From Nephromyces sp. MM_2019 (lineage: Eukaryota > Apicomplexa > Aconoidasida > Nephromycida), in assembly GCA_015657535.1 (NCBI GenBank), contig JADHZB010001904.1, positions 8,147-68,258 of the forward strand: a stretch of 60,112 nucleotides of DNA, read 5' to 3'. Positions 46,529-57,300 of the stretch are shown in pieces. The notes below the pieces were generated by a model. The model was given only the letters and a program-made list of their open reading frames with translations. It searched no databases and was not told the origin of the DNA. How positions within the stretch are numbered: the stretch's first letter is position 1; every line of letters begins with the position of its first letter. The position numbers and the translations under genes were made by a program.

Positions 46529-46759
46529 TTACATTTCATGTAACAATGAGTTGAACGCGTAAAGCTGAACGTAAATGAGAAATTTGTCAACAGGAAAATT
46601 GCGCATCGAGTAGCCAGAAAATGCTGAAGTTTGAGATACACTATGTAAACCAAAAATATGCAGTAGCTCCGGTAGATTTGAGTCCAAGAGTCTATACATA
46701 GATACAACCGCCTGGCAGGTACTGTAGTTATAAGCTCTCCAATACGCTCGACTACACAA
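46529..46759 (-). CDS. Exon of an unidentified minus-strand gene
   Basis: The acceptor TTAATTATTTGCAG (complement) is followed in phase 0 by LCSRAYWRAYNYSTCQAVVS, MYRLLDSNLPELLHIF and more, to a TAA at 46531-46529. Phase 0 matches the GTAAGT donor of the exon at 47111. No strong internal donor in a suitable phase was found, so it may be a terminal exon of an alternative transcript. No family is recognised. Confidence 0.4.
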   Translation of the reverse strand: MCSRAYWRAYNYSTCQAVVSMYRLLDSNLPELLHIFGLHSVSQTSAFSGYSMRNFPVDKFLIYVQLYAFNSLLHEM

Positions 46760-47110
46760 CTGCAAATAATTAACCCTATTCAGTTAGCATGTCAGCTACA
46801 AAGTGAATTTCAAGGATTTACTACGCTAACTCTCTCAATGTCTGCCGCAACATTTTGGTGTGCACTGTTTAGCTATGCGCAATATTCGATGCCCTTCGAA
46901 AAGTTAACGCTTATCGAAGGACCTTCACAGCACAAGCTCTCTGCTTCGCCCATGCAAAATCTCGGAATATATACGGAAAGAAATATTATATCCAAAACAT
47001 CTTTTGTTTTGAGTCTATGCTTTCGGAAATTTTATCTCCTTTACTTTTACAGGTACTCTATGCCGCCGGAAGCAAAATTCTCACGCTCACGCTCTTAATT
47101 CTCAACTTAC

Positions 47111-47449
47111 TTTTTGTAGGAATGCTTTATTACAGTACTCATGCTCGTAGCGCTGGATGAAGATCAAACTTGGGACCACATGAAAGCGCCAGGCGCGAAA
47201 GTACATCATTTGAGATCTTATGTCCTGATGTGCCGTATTCCCTGGAGATAATTCCTCTTCTAGAAGATTGACTCCGTTGCCAGTTTCGTCTACGTTGTAC
47301 TCGGCAGTCGGCGTAATGTCACGCCCTTCTTTTTTTGATGCAGACAATGCACCATCTTTTGTGAGCGCACCAGGAGCTACCTCAGCAAGAATATTTTTGT
47401 TATACAGGAAACTCTCTTGATCTGGATGTTTTACAACCAAAAATTTCAT
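47111..47449 (-). CDS. Exon of an unidentified minus-strand gene
   Basis: A frame of about 113 codons ends at a strong GTAAGT donor (complement 47110-47105) in phase 0. It contains FLYNKNILAEVAPGALTKDG, an acidic stretch (NLLEEELSPGN) and RAWRFHVVPSLIFIQRYEHE YCNKAFLQK. The ATG at 47449 is the first possible start. An internal acceptor (AGAGAG followed by T) would instead join it in phase to the small exon at 47573. Phase-compatible downstream partners are the exons at 46759, 45775 and 45458. Coding status is well supported; identity is unknown. Confidence 0.6.
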
Positions 47450-47516
47450 TTTCAGTGTTTATCGTTGACTATAATTTGCAAACTTTATAAGGGGAGGTAC
47501 AGACATGTATACTCAC

Positions 47517-47573
47517 CCTGTCGAAAGTTGCTCATGCTCTTGTGTGGCACACATGATGCACTTTAACAGTTCA
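47517..47573 (-). CDS. Small internal exon of an unidentified minus-strand gene
   Basis: A 57-nt exon between the acceptor TTTCTTCCGCATGCTAG and a perfect GTGAGT donor (complement). It encodes ELLKCIMCATQEHEQLST in the only open frame. It starts after one base that completes a codon and ends in phase 2. Both splice sites are strong, which makes it convincing despite its size. Confidence 0.5.
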
Positions 47574-50276
47574 CTAGCATGCGGAAGAAATTATCAGCTT
47601 AATTCCCGGAATAAACATTCAATAGCCGAATAGTACTCTAAGCCATAGGCTAAACTGCTAGTGCTTTCCGCTGTGGCACAACCCACGCTAAATTTGCATT
47701 CTAGCTTGAACCGTTTTTCAGTTTTATCCTAATGACAATCATAAGAGTTATCATGAAACTGGTATTCCAGCCCATCAATGTCTAAAAATATCTACAAAAA
47801 GCAAGCAAGCTGAGCAAAACTTTCTTGAAGGTAGGCAGTTTAAATGAGCATATCCAAGATGTTGGTGCAGAGTGCTATATTTCAGGGGATCAAGTAAATT
47901 GTGGCCAAGCGGTTTACCCCAATCATGTCAATCCAATCAGCTATGTCATAAAGAGCTATAATCAGAGTAATTTAAGCCAGAGTGTAGTAACGGTAGCCTG
48001 GCTATATTACATATTCGGCGGTAACGAACGTATGAAAGGCTATTCTCTTAGCGTAGAAATAGAAAAATTCTTCTCAAAAACTAAAAGCGCTCTCAATTTT
48101 CATGTTCTCATGCACTCAAAATTAGTTTGATACTGGCTATGCTCCAAGGCTATGCCTCCCATATTTGAATAAAATATCTCACGCAGAGGAGGCCACTAAC
48201 TAGTGGCAATTATGATGCACCACACAAAAATATTTTTTTTCGCTGACGAATAGGCATTACCGATGCTCTGGACTTGTGCTAGGTGAGCTATTCCCTGGCA
48301 CAAAATGCCTAGAATTAAACCAGTTAATATTTTTTTGCACACCGCCATTTTCTGTTGGATAAGAAGACCTGCACGTAGATAACCTTTTATACGTTAATTC
48401 CAACGGTTCAACGTAAGCTTTCACTATCCCTTTTGCAAATTGAGTTTCTTAAGCAGGGTAGTATTTGCTTAGGACAAGAAAGCATATTCAATCGTTCCCT
48501 TCATAAGAAAAAAAATCAGTAGTGATTAAACATGTCGGCAGCTAATGCATTGACTATACCAGAGTGATTTGCATTGGTAGTACATATACCGGTATATAAC
48601 TTCCTTGAGCTAACTCATATTTTTGCATGTTCAGCATATTTAGGCACTTTTTGAGGTTCCTTCTCTTTCAGCGTGGAATGAGTCCACCCAGCTATTATTT
48701 TTCGCATTCTTGAAGTATTTTGATTCATGGAAAAGCATGTCAATCAGCCTACGAAAGTTTCCGTGCACTTTTCAAAGCAGGGTTAAAAATAACTTTTGAA
48801 TAGCTTTAGGTGGTAGTGTATTATTTTTTTGCTTAAAGTGCAATAATGTAGTTCACCGCAGGTGGCGTCTAATGTGAAAAGAGGTTATGTAGCAACATTT
48901 TTAGCTGGAAAAAATTTATTCTTTCCTAAGCATGTAGGAATACATTATTTTTTATGCTATTTACAAATGAATGTATTCGATAATTGTGCGTTATTTTTGA
49001 GGGGAAAATGGCAGTTTACATAAAAAATTTCATTGGATTTACCCCAGATTGCTTTTTCAAGCAAAAAAAAAAGCCATTTTGCTTCAGTTTTTGACAGTGC
49101 AATCATTCTATTTTATTAATGGATCGCACAAGTGGATTACACAAATGAGTCACAGAAGCCCACGTTGAATTCGATATTTACGAGTACTACTGGCATGCCA
49201 AAACTGGCACTGTTGAACTTTTTATAATCTTAGAAAGAGTGTGCATACAATGGTAAGCTTTAGAATCTGTAGAGATATGAGAGCGTAGTTTGTAAAATTT
49301 TACCCTCTAGCTTAATTCATGTGAACGGCGTCTTTCATGAAGCGCTTTTATTTTTTATAATTTCATGCAATCTTGAGGCTTTGAAAGTAGAGTGCGACGA
49401 ATATTCCCCTCGCGCTAACTGCAATGAAAAAATATCTAATATGTTACCAGCCTCCCAATAATTCTACATGTGTGAGTAACTCGTTAAAGCGCACGTCATC
49501 CGCGTGATTCACTACTATGACAGTCCCCCTGCTTCAACGAAAATGAATGGGTTTTTACTAATTTTAAACTTGGTTTGGAAAATTCAAATACGCGAGGTAA
49601 TCATGCTATTCTATTCGTAGGTGATGGTGTACACATACAGTAAACTTGCTAGGCATGGTAGTTTAGCATCCCGCAGAACTTTTCGTTTATATGGCTTAGG
49701 AGCATATCAGCCCCGTATGCAGTGATCAGCTGATTTGGGGTGGCCTACGGTACCTCGCGGGACTCCCGGGAGCTAGGGACTACACGGAGCATCGACGCTG
49801 CATCCTAGAGGTACCTAGGCAGTTCAAATCTACTAGATAAAAGCCGCTACGCAATATAAAGCTATAATCGCAGACTGTTCGAACTATTTGAGTTCTTGTA
49901 GATGAAGAGAAACGCCTACTTATTTTCGTGAGTACAAAGCATGCATGTCATCAAGTGAAAGTTTCTTACTATTTCAACTTGAGGGAAAAGGCTACAAACT
50001 GTGGTGCTCCGTTGCTAGGCCATATGAGCTAGAAGAAAGCAGGATGCTTAAGCACCAGCATTGGGGCAAGCCTGGCACCTAGCCTGGGCATAGCTCACAC
50101 ATTACGCAACCCTCCAAAGCAAATTTTAGCTCCTCTTCCTTTTTTTATCTTTTTAGAAAGATCTGCATCATAAATTATTGACGCCTGGCATGGGTCCAGC
50201 CCACAGGCTACGAATCCTTAACTAAGGTTACTTCTGCTGCCATTTCTCATCCTCGCACACATACAGCTTAGGATCT
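47574..50276. other. Intron or intergenic sequence of the minus-strand region
   Basis: A plus-strand non-ATG frame lies at 47825-48130 (101 codons, hydrophilic), unsupported by splice sites. Sequence from 48.2 to 49.6 kb is AT-rich with many stops in all frames. A GC-rich inverted repeat lies at 49744-49819. Confidence 0.4.
49744..49819. repeat. Inverted repeat with 12-bp arms and one bulge
   Basis: The left arm at 49744-49756 (CCTACGGTACCTC) pairs with the right arm at 49808-49819 (GAGGTACCTAGG), except for a single bulged C. The 51-nt loop contains the perfect palindrome CTCCCGGGAG. The block is locally GC-rich in an AT-rich region. It could be a structured RNA element or a mobile-element terminus; I see no direct-repeat flanks. 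Confidence 0.75.
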
Positions 50277-50555
50277 TCAGTTCCCTGGTTTTCCTACGAA
50301 GGCAATGCCTGTGGTCTTGAACGCACTCTGGTACGTGTGATTGCACGAATCATTACAGCATGCAGCTCTCACAGAGTATCTTATCTGGCTGCCCTCACAC
50401 CGTATTTTACGATTATTATATGCAGGGTGGTGTTGTACGTGTGCAGCGTCACAATTAAGAAAGACGTTCAAAAACACGGTCCAGCCTCTGATATTATATC
50501 GTCTTAAATAATGCCATTCCTCATCATAAGAGTGCCACTCATCTCCTTGATGCAT
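50277..50555 (-). CDS. Cys-containing exon, unidentified
   Basis: A minus-strand ATG (complement 50555-50553) opens 92 codons: MHQGDEWHSYDEEWHYLRRY, then WTVFLNVFLNCDAAHVQHHP, IRCEGSQIRYSVRAACCNDS and CNHTYQSAFKTTGIAFVGKP GN, then TGA. Five Cys cluster in the second half (C, C, CC, C), as in small extracellular disulphide domains. No named domain fits. Whether it is a single small gene or an exon of the larger minus-strand gene is unresolved. Confidence 0.45.
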   Translation of the reverse strand: MHQGDEWHSYDEEWHYLRRYNIRGWTVFLNVFLNCDAAHVQHHPAYNNRKIRCEGSQIRYSVRAACCNDSCNHTYQSAFKTTGIAFVGKPGN

Positions 50556-51801
50556 AGAGATTACATAAAGTTATGCTCACAACGTACTTTCACACAGCAC
50601 CATTTGAGTCCTATCGTTCTGCGAGAGTTCACCTAGTCTTGCAATGCAGCAAAGCGTGCTGCCCGACTGCACAGTGCGGAAGGGAGCCGCTCAGCTATGG
50701 TTAGCCTACTAGCATCTGGTGTAATGCTTGCCTGTTGTAGCTTCATTCTCAATTTATAGCAAGCGTACTTTCACCCATTGGTGGAGCAATTTACACAAGC
50801 CATTCGATTGCTCAGTAGAGCACTATAGCAGTTCAAAAGCCACTGGGTTAGGTTAACTGCATTAATGTATTGGATGAAAACTAAGGAAAGTTTCGTAAAA
50901 GCGTTCAAATTATCTCTCATCCTTGTTCTCTTGTGAGGGAGGGGCTTCGTAACCATGGCAGACAGTTGAAATCTGCTGCCTCACCGAGGGACTTCTTGCA
51001 TGCTTGATGCATAGTAGGGGTATACAGACACTTCATTCTGAAACTCGTACGCATCTAGTTTTGTAATCTCTGGGACACCTGCAGGAGGGCGGTACAGTCC
51101 AGTACTGCGGGTAGAAAGCCACTAGATTGTCAACCAGCCTCCCAGCTAGTGAATTACAAGCACAAAGTGGTATAGCCCTATTCCTGTGAGTTAGCCATTA
51201 GCCTGCTCAGTGGGCGCGACTGTGCTAGGCTATTCTTGGTGTAGCCAGCTTTGGCAAGGGATTCAACTATATGCTTGTATTAGCTCCATATGATATGTCT
51301 AATCTATGGACTTCTCTATGTATGATGCATAGCATTAGGGAGATAGCAAATGCTCAATGTCTGCCTATCGTTCACCCAGGAATAACTTTTTTTCAGCCAA
51401 GCTCTCGTTTAATGTCAGCCTATAGGTTGCCTAGTGGCAACCTAGTATTAACCTAGCATTCAGCTCTAACTTCCTTAGTTTTGCCTACCCAGCCACCGGA
51501 GTTGTTCAGACCTATTTTAGGCAATGCTTTCCAGACTGCCCCAAGTCTTTTGGTGTGCTATTACCTGAGGCTATACAGAGCCCCCCTCTAGGTGGCCTTG
51601 TGTAGCTATGCTAGGCCTGCTGGTGGCTGCGATTCAGCAAAGATAGATAGCGCCTGCTAGGGCGCCGCATCCAAAGCATACGCCATGCACTTTTGCTAGC
51701 TTCTTTATATCAGCTGGGAAGTCCTGAACCTCTGACTCAGTACACAACATGATTTATTCCTCGCGACCTCGGTTTAAACTGTATAATTAATCTTAACCTG
51801 G
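50556..51801. other. No feature resolved
   Basis: Balanced composition with only short frames on both strands. No splice-supported exon is seen, and no repeats are evident. Confidence 0.4.
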
Positions 51802-52050
51802 TTACCATTGCACGTATATAAACAGCGTTGTCCTTGAATGCTGCAGTCCAATTCGAGAACGCTCTAAAGCCTCAATATTCGCTGAGGAGCAGACGATAGT
51901 CACCAATTTACTGCTAGTTTCGGATTTAACGCTAAAAGAGTTGCCTGCCCTTAAATCTACCACTAGGGCTCCTTGGAACATGTTATGCAACGCATTCAGT
52001 GCCCATTGAAACAAACTGCTCTCTCTTGCATTAGCGTATAGAGAAGTCAC
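51802..52050 (-). CDS. Candidate exon of an unidentified minus-strand gene
   Basis: The frame contains SSLFQWALNALHNMFQGALV, VDLRAGNSFSVKSETSSKLV and TIVCSSANIEALERSRIGLQ, ending at a TAA at 51804-51802. An acceptor-like ATGCAAG lies near 52026, and GTGACT within the frame could be a donor. The amphipathic balanced sequence suggests true coding. The start is not fixed because the frame has no ATG at its left end. Confidence 0.4.
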   Translation of the reverse strand: MTSLYANARESSLFQWALNALHNMFQGALVVDLRAGNSFSVKSETSSKLVTIVCSSANIEALERSRIGLQHSRTTLFIYVQW

Positions 52051-53713
52051 GCGCCCTTTGTGGAATTAATCGTCCACATTGAATTTGGAGTGCGTCTCAT
52101 CTGCTATCTAAAGCTAGGATATCTGCTAATATATATATGATCATAAAGTGACACTGGAAGACACTAATACGAATACCCGCCTTGCGTAAGACACCAGAGC
52201 ATGCATCCTGCTCAGAGAGCAAACCTGATCATTGCAGGACATTACATTGACTAATTTAGCTCATACGCTGCAAGCTATACTCGAAACTATGTAAAATCAC
52301 AAAATTCGTTTGGCTCTTGCCGCTCACTACAAAGAGTACGTGGCACCTGTAGGAACATGATATCACGAAAGTACCTGGTTCAATAGCTATCACAGATATG
52401 AGTAGAACCTCAGCGGGGTAGCAGCAGCGTCAAATGCTTTTTTACGCAGAAGTTTACCCATAAATGGTTTAAAACAACTTTTAATAAGGAGAAAATGGGA
52501 TTCATCGCAAGTTCTACATTAGGAAACACCATTTAGTAGGCTCAATGGACTGATTGTACTCTTTTTCACGCTATTCTACGGACCAATCTCACGGATACTC
52601 TTTGAAATTCATCCATTCCTTGCAGTGCTGCAGAGTCACAGCAGCCTGCTAAACATATCGGTATTGGGAGCACGCCAAACATAAACTTTCTAGTGCTTTT
52701 CAAAGAGCAATATAAGATCTGCTATATTAGCTTTTAAAAGCAGCTAGATGCACCATGTTACAAGTTTATTACTGTAGAATTCTCAGTGCAATCTTTGAAA
52801 CGGAACCCAATGAAGTGGATACACCGCTTACATATCTAGTCCCGACCTACTGGTGAGTTCAAGTAACCCACGAGTTTTAAAGTTCTACAGTTCATAAACT
52901 TCATTAGTTTATTTATATTGCTAAGTATCTAAAATTATAGTGCCACCACACCCCGGCGAAGTCTACATTCGACGTAAATCAACGAAGCTGAGACGTGATA
53001 TTTCCATCTATATGGAAATGATCACGCAGCTATGAAAGCAACGCTGAATATCAGAGAACTAAAAGAATGAAGTCTCCCTTTATGGGGCACTTAAATTAAA
53101 AACACAATGAACTCAGCGTCCTCTATTTTGAGATATCTCTCTAATAGCAACACACAAGAGAGTTCCTACTAAAGCGGCTAAGGATATAAATAGTGAAGTT
53201 ACTCTAAAAAGAAAACTGCAAAATCAAGAGAACAAAGAAAAAAAATCTAAAACTTAATACTATGGATACCACTGTAGAAACCTCACCCATGGGACTGGTA
53301 TAAAATGCGCACACAGTTCAACTCAGAAGGCAGAGTTTAAAATAGGCTTTTTTCAGTGAGCGAAAATGCGATTCCTGCATAATTTTTAAGCACTACTTTG
53401 AACCTTACGCATACATCAGCAATCAAAATTTCGTAGTAAAAAAAATCAAACAAGATATTGCTTGAGTTTGAAAGCTTGCTCTATTTAGACTCGCGGCAGC
53501 ACGGCGCTGGCAGAAATGACAAGCTTTTATAAATCATGTAACCTAATACCATTACTAGAGCAGCATCAACACGAGCACAGAGTACGCGTAACGTTTCTAA
53601 TATAGATGTGATTAGCTATGCAAACTGTGAGTGCTAAACATCATGAATGTTAAGTGTGCAGTATGAAGCTTTTTTGTTATCAGCTACTATCAACCTCCAT
53701 CGAAAGAACGCTT
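52051..53713. other. No feature resolved
   Basis: AT-rich sequence with dense stops in all frames. It is consistent with a long intron or intergenic spacer on the minus strand. Confidence 0.4.
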
Positions 53714-53995
53714 CTAAATTTTTTCGGAGCGATTATATCCAGTTCTCATTTGAATTATAGTTTGCAACTGCTGGCCACTGCTGGAATGAAGCCAAATATT
53801 CATTTTTAACAGGTGAAGATGGCTTTCCAAGGCTTGAAAACCAGCGAAATATCTTTTACCAGTAGCCTCTTCCTTGAAAATTATACTTATACTATAAGGC
53901 TCCATTGTAACTAAACTACAAACAAACTCCCTGGGAAAGCCGTAACGCAAACACAGTGCAATCTTGTTCGCAGCGTCCAGTTTCTTAAGCTGGAC
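53714..53995 (-). CDS. Candidate exon of an unidentified minus-strand gene
   Basis: After the acceptor ATTTTCTAAAG (complement), a phase-0 frame of 93 codons reads VQLKKLDAANKIALCLRYGF, PREFVCSLVTMEPYSISIIF and KEEATGKRYFAGFQALESHL, ending with a TAG at 53716-53714. A GTAAAA after EEAT could be a donor. The mix of beta-like (YSISIIFKEE) and helical segments with balanced codons argues for real coding sequence. No family is recognised. Confidence 0.45.
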   Translation of the reverse strand, partial: VQLKKLDAANKIALCLRYGFPREFVCSLVTMEPYSISIIFKEEATGKRYFAGFQALESHLHLLKMNIWLHSSSGQQLQTIIQMRTGYNRSEKI

Positions 53996-54031
53996 CTTTA
54001 GAAAATTGGATTATTTGAAGATGAGCATAGT

Positions 54032-54238
54032 TTAGCATGCAAACAGGACATGCTTAACACATTCACAGGGGGCAGTGCTTGAACCTTCAAGCAAGACAGA
54101 CTCAATAGCTGTGAAGAATCTTGCTTCTAACAGCAAATAGAAGAGACAATAAATAACAACCAAGGAAGAGGACAAGGCGATGCTTAGACCAAGAGCTTTT
54201 ACAAGCGAGTTTAATGCAATATGCGTCGAATTCTTCAA
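54032..54238 (-). CDS. Candidate membrane-segment exon
   Basis: A minus-strand frame of about 68 codons contains the hydrophobic stretch LGLSIALSSSLVVIYCLFYL LL, long enough for one transmembrane helix. It is followed by EARFFTAIESVLLEGSS and a Cys-containing tail (APCECVKHVLFAC) before TAA. A second frame over the same DNA after a TCATTCAG acceptor is also open (IKSFEEFDAYCIKLACKSSW), so the frame is uncertain. It begins about 75 nt beyond the stop of the SAC3-family gene, on the same strand. Confidence 0.3.
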   Translation of the reverse strand: MKNSTHIALNSLVKALGLSIALSSSLVVIYCLFYLLLEARFFTAIESVLLEGSSTAPCECVKHVLFAC

Positions 54239-54314
54239 AACTTTTAATCTGAATGAAGATAGTTTTTAAATGGGTGTTTAACGCACAAAAAATTTAATTT
54301 ATAAAATTTGTCTA

Positions 54315-57300
54315 TCATCCCATTGCTTTGACCTTCCGAGACTTCAGCAAGTCCGACGCTTCATAGTTGGAAGCAGACAACTTGCTGTCAACAAAAACCT
54401 TGTCATCAGTCCAAACGGTATTTTGCTCACTGAAGGAAAAAGAGAAGGGTGAAAAAGTAAACAAGATGCGCAGAGAAACTCACGCACACCCGCACACACG
54501 CACACACGCACACACGCATACATACTTTGAATTACTCGAGATAAAATTATCTTGCCCGATAAAAAGCCATAAGGTATCCCATTAACAAGTAACATAACAA
54601 AAACACACGTGCAAAAGGAGAAAAACTCTTAATTTTCACGGGTTAGGTAGTCATCAGAACTAAGCAAGGGCCTCTGAAGAAAGAGGTGGACCCATGGCAT
54701 ATAGCCAAATTATAACTCATGGAGCTCAGACGACGGGACACGCGGATTTACAGAGAGTTCAAGCTTTGCACATAGTACAGGCTAGACACTCCAACACTAT
54801 CAAGTGCGGTGCATATGCCCAGCAACCCACACAAGCAGCAAAAATATGAGAATTTCGCTATATGCAAACTTGCACCACAATCACAGTAGTGTCAGCATAA
54901 ATATTTCAAGCTATGAATGTAGGATGCCTTACATCAAAAACTTTTTGCATTCTTGCAAGGAATCAAAGAAGAGCTCTTTTTGCAGCAACTCGGGGCTCAA
55001 TTTCAGGGAAGATCTGAAAACAGATTTTTAATGTAGAAATGATGATGAAGAGGCAACCAGATGGCAAGCAAAAGAGGAAGTGGATGGATTAGGAAAATTA
55101 ACGAAAGCAAAAAAAAATTCGTTCAGAGTAGACAGCAGGGGCATGAATTTTTCGTTTATGATCTTTTGCTAGAGTTTATGCATGGCTTTGAAGTATTTCT
55201 AAGCAAATGAAGATCAAAGATCTCGCAAAAATACTAGAGTAGGAGGCTCTTTTTTATGAGGGAAATAAAAAGTGCCAAAAAAAAAGTAATAAAGAAATTA
55301 CTGCTTCATAAAAGTATTAGGGCTAGCAATCAAATATGAGCTGGTGGAACACACAAGTACAAATACATTAGGTTTTCGCTTTTTTAAACATAAAGAGAGA
55401 GCACAAATAGGCAAGGAATACCTTTAATGCAGAAAAAGGAGTTTCACCTTTTTCATGATGGATTGTAAGAAACACGTCAAACACTCGAAAAAAGCAGTAA
55501 AAATGGCCAGGAGACTAAGAAAAAACTTTCGATGTTGCCCTGAATCTTCTTACTTTGACATTACAACGAGAGCAACCATTCGCATCTTTGCTTGGAAAAT
55601 CTCACACAGGTTCTTGGTAAGATATGGACCAGCTTTCGCCAAACGAAAATATCTCCGCCAATTCGCCTCAGAAATAGCCCTACGTAAATCCATCGCATAC
55701 TTGGTGCTGCTAAGGCTCCTCTCTTCCGCAGTTAAATCCCCTGATCGAGCAACACAACGCCCAGAAGAGTGCTTAAGCTTTATCGGTGTGATGAGTAGAG
55801 GTATTCTATGAAGGTGGGATAACCAAAATCTTATTCTGCATTTTATCAATGGCAGCAATTCATATTTAGAATTATTGAATTAAAAAAAACACCCCCAACC
55901 ACCCTCCAACCACAAGTCCTGAATATGAAGAATGAAAAGACACCAGAAAAATACAAAATATATGAAAAAAAATCAGCAAAACAGCAGAAAATCACAAAAA
56001 AAGTCAAGACTTAACCATCAACATGAAAAAGGAGAAAACCTTCAATTTTCTAAAACAGACATCTCTATTCAAGTGAGAAAACGCATGAAATTAGACCAGA
56101 AAGGGGAAATTTTTTTCTAAATAATAAGAGCAGATGATAATTAAACAGTGGTCTTTTGAGACATAAGGCACCAGCACGGAAATTCAAAGCAAGAGGACGC
56201 TAAGGAAGGCATCTGGAGGCAGAAAAAAGACCCTCAGACCAGCAGTAAAAATCCAGAATTTTTTGCATCAAAAAGAAGCGAAAGAAGCCCAGGCAAACGA
56301 TGTATTTACAGAGTATTAAGTGATTATTAATACGATCGAGCAAATGTTTGTTAGAATCCAGAGGTTGCTGTAGAACTCGCTAATTTGAAGTTGAAGAAGG
56401 GGATAAAAAAACTAAAAAACACCACTATGAAGAAGTGAAAAAAAGGCACAATTTGGAAGAGGAAGCGCCAAAAAAGCATAAATCTATAAAAGTGTCAAGT
56501 TAGGCAATCGAAAACTATTTAATATCAGCAAGCTCAGTTCATCAAAGACAGCACTTGAAGCTTTCATTGGCCCATTGCAAAAAATAGCGAAAAATATGAT
56601 AATTTCAAGGGAAAAAAATGAGTTAAACATCTGCTTAATACAAGGCAAAGGGATGCATCACATAAAAGCCTGGAGAAGGACAGAAGATAGCACACACGAA
56701 ATACATTCCAAACCTCTCAACAGATTTGCTAAACCATACCAATAAGTGATGAAGCTAAGAAAGTCATGCACAAAGCTCACACACAAACAGCGTCCTTCCA
56801 GCAGAAACTATACATAAACCTTAGCTTTCTGAAGCTGCAGAAAAAAATGCTTTATACGCATTTTCTGCCTTTGTTGATTAGTAAAGACATCAAAAACTCA
56901 GTGGAATGCAATTCCTACAGTCTCAGGCTGGCATAAGAGATAGAATATATCACAATAAGAGTATTTCAGGATATACTCTTAGTCCACACACGGAGGCCAT
57001 AAAATTACCTCAAACTACCCTCACACACACAGCTTTTTGCATAGATTATACGGAATACCAGCCAAGAATTGTCAGCTCAACAAAACTTCTAAAAGCAAAG
57101 ACTCCATCGCTTACTCATTATCCTGACTAGATCAACCCTCATATTCTGTAGCGCCATATACACTAGGCGATAACATAAGAATTCCGCCTATAAAAGTTGA
57201 AAATTGATAGATTTCATCAACACTATATTAAGGCAGGAAGTATTAACACTATTTCTAGTAAAGCAGCGTAGCTGTGTATGCACTGAGTACATCAACAGAG

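Noticed and set aside
49815..49845. GTTCAAATC, a tRNA T-loop-like sequence next to the inverted repeat
   Set aside because: The flanking bases do not form a proper T-stem, and no acceptor-stem partner for the following seven bases exists upstream at tRNA distance.
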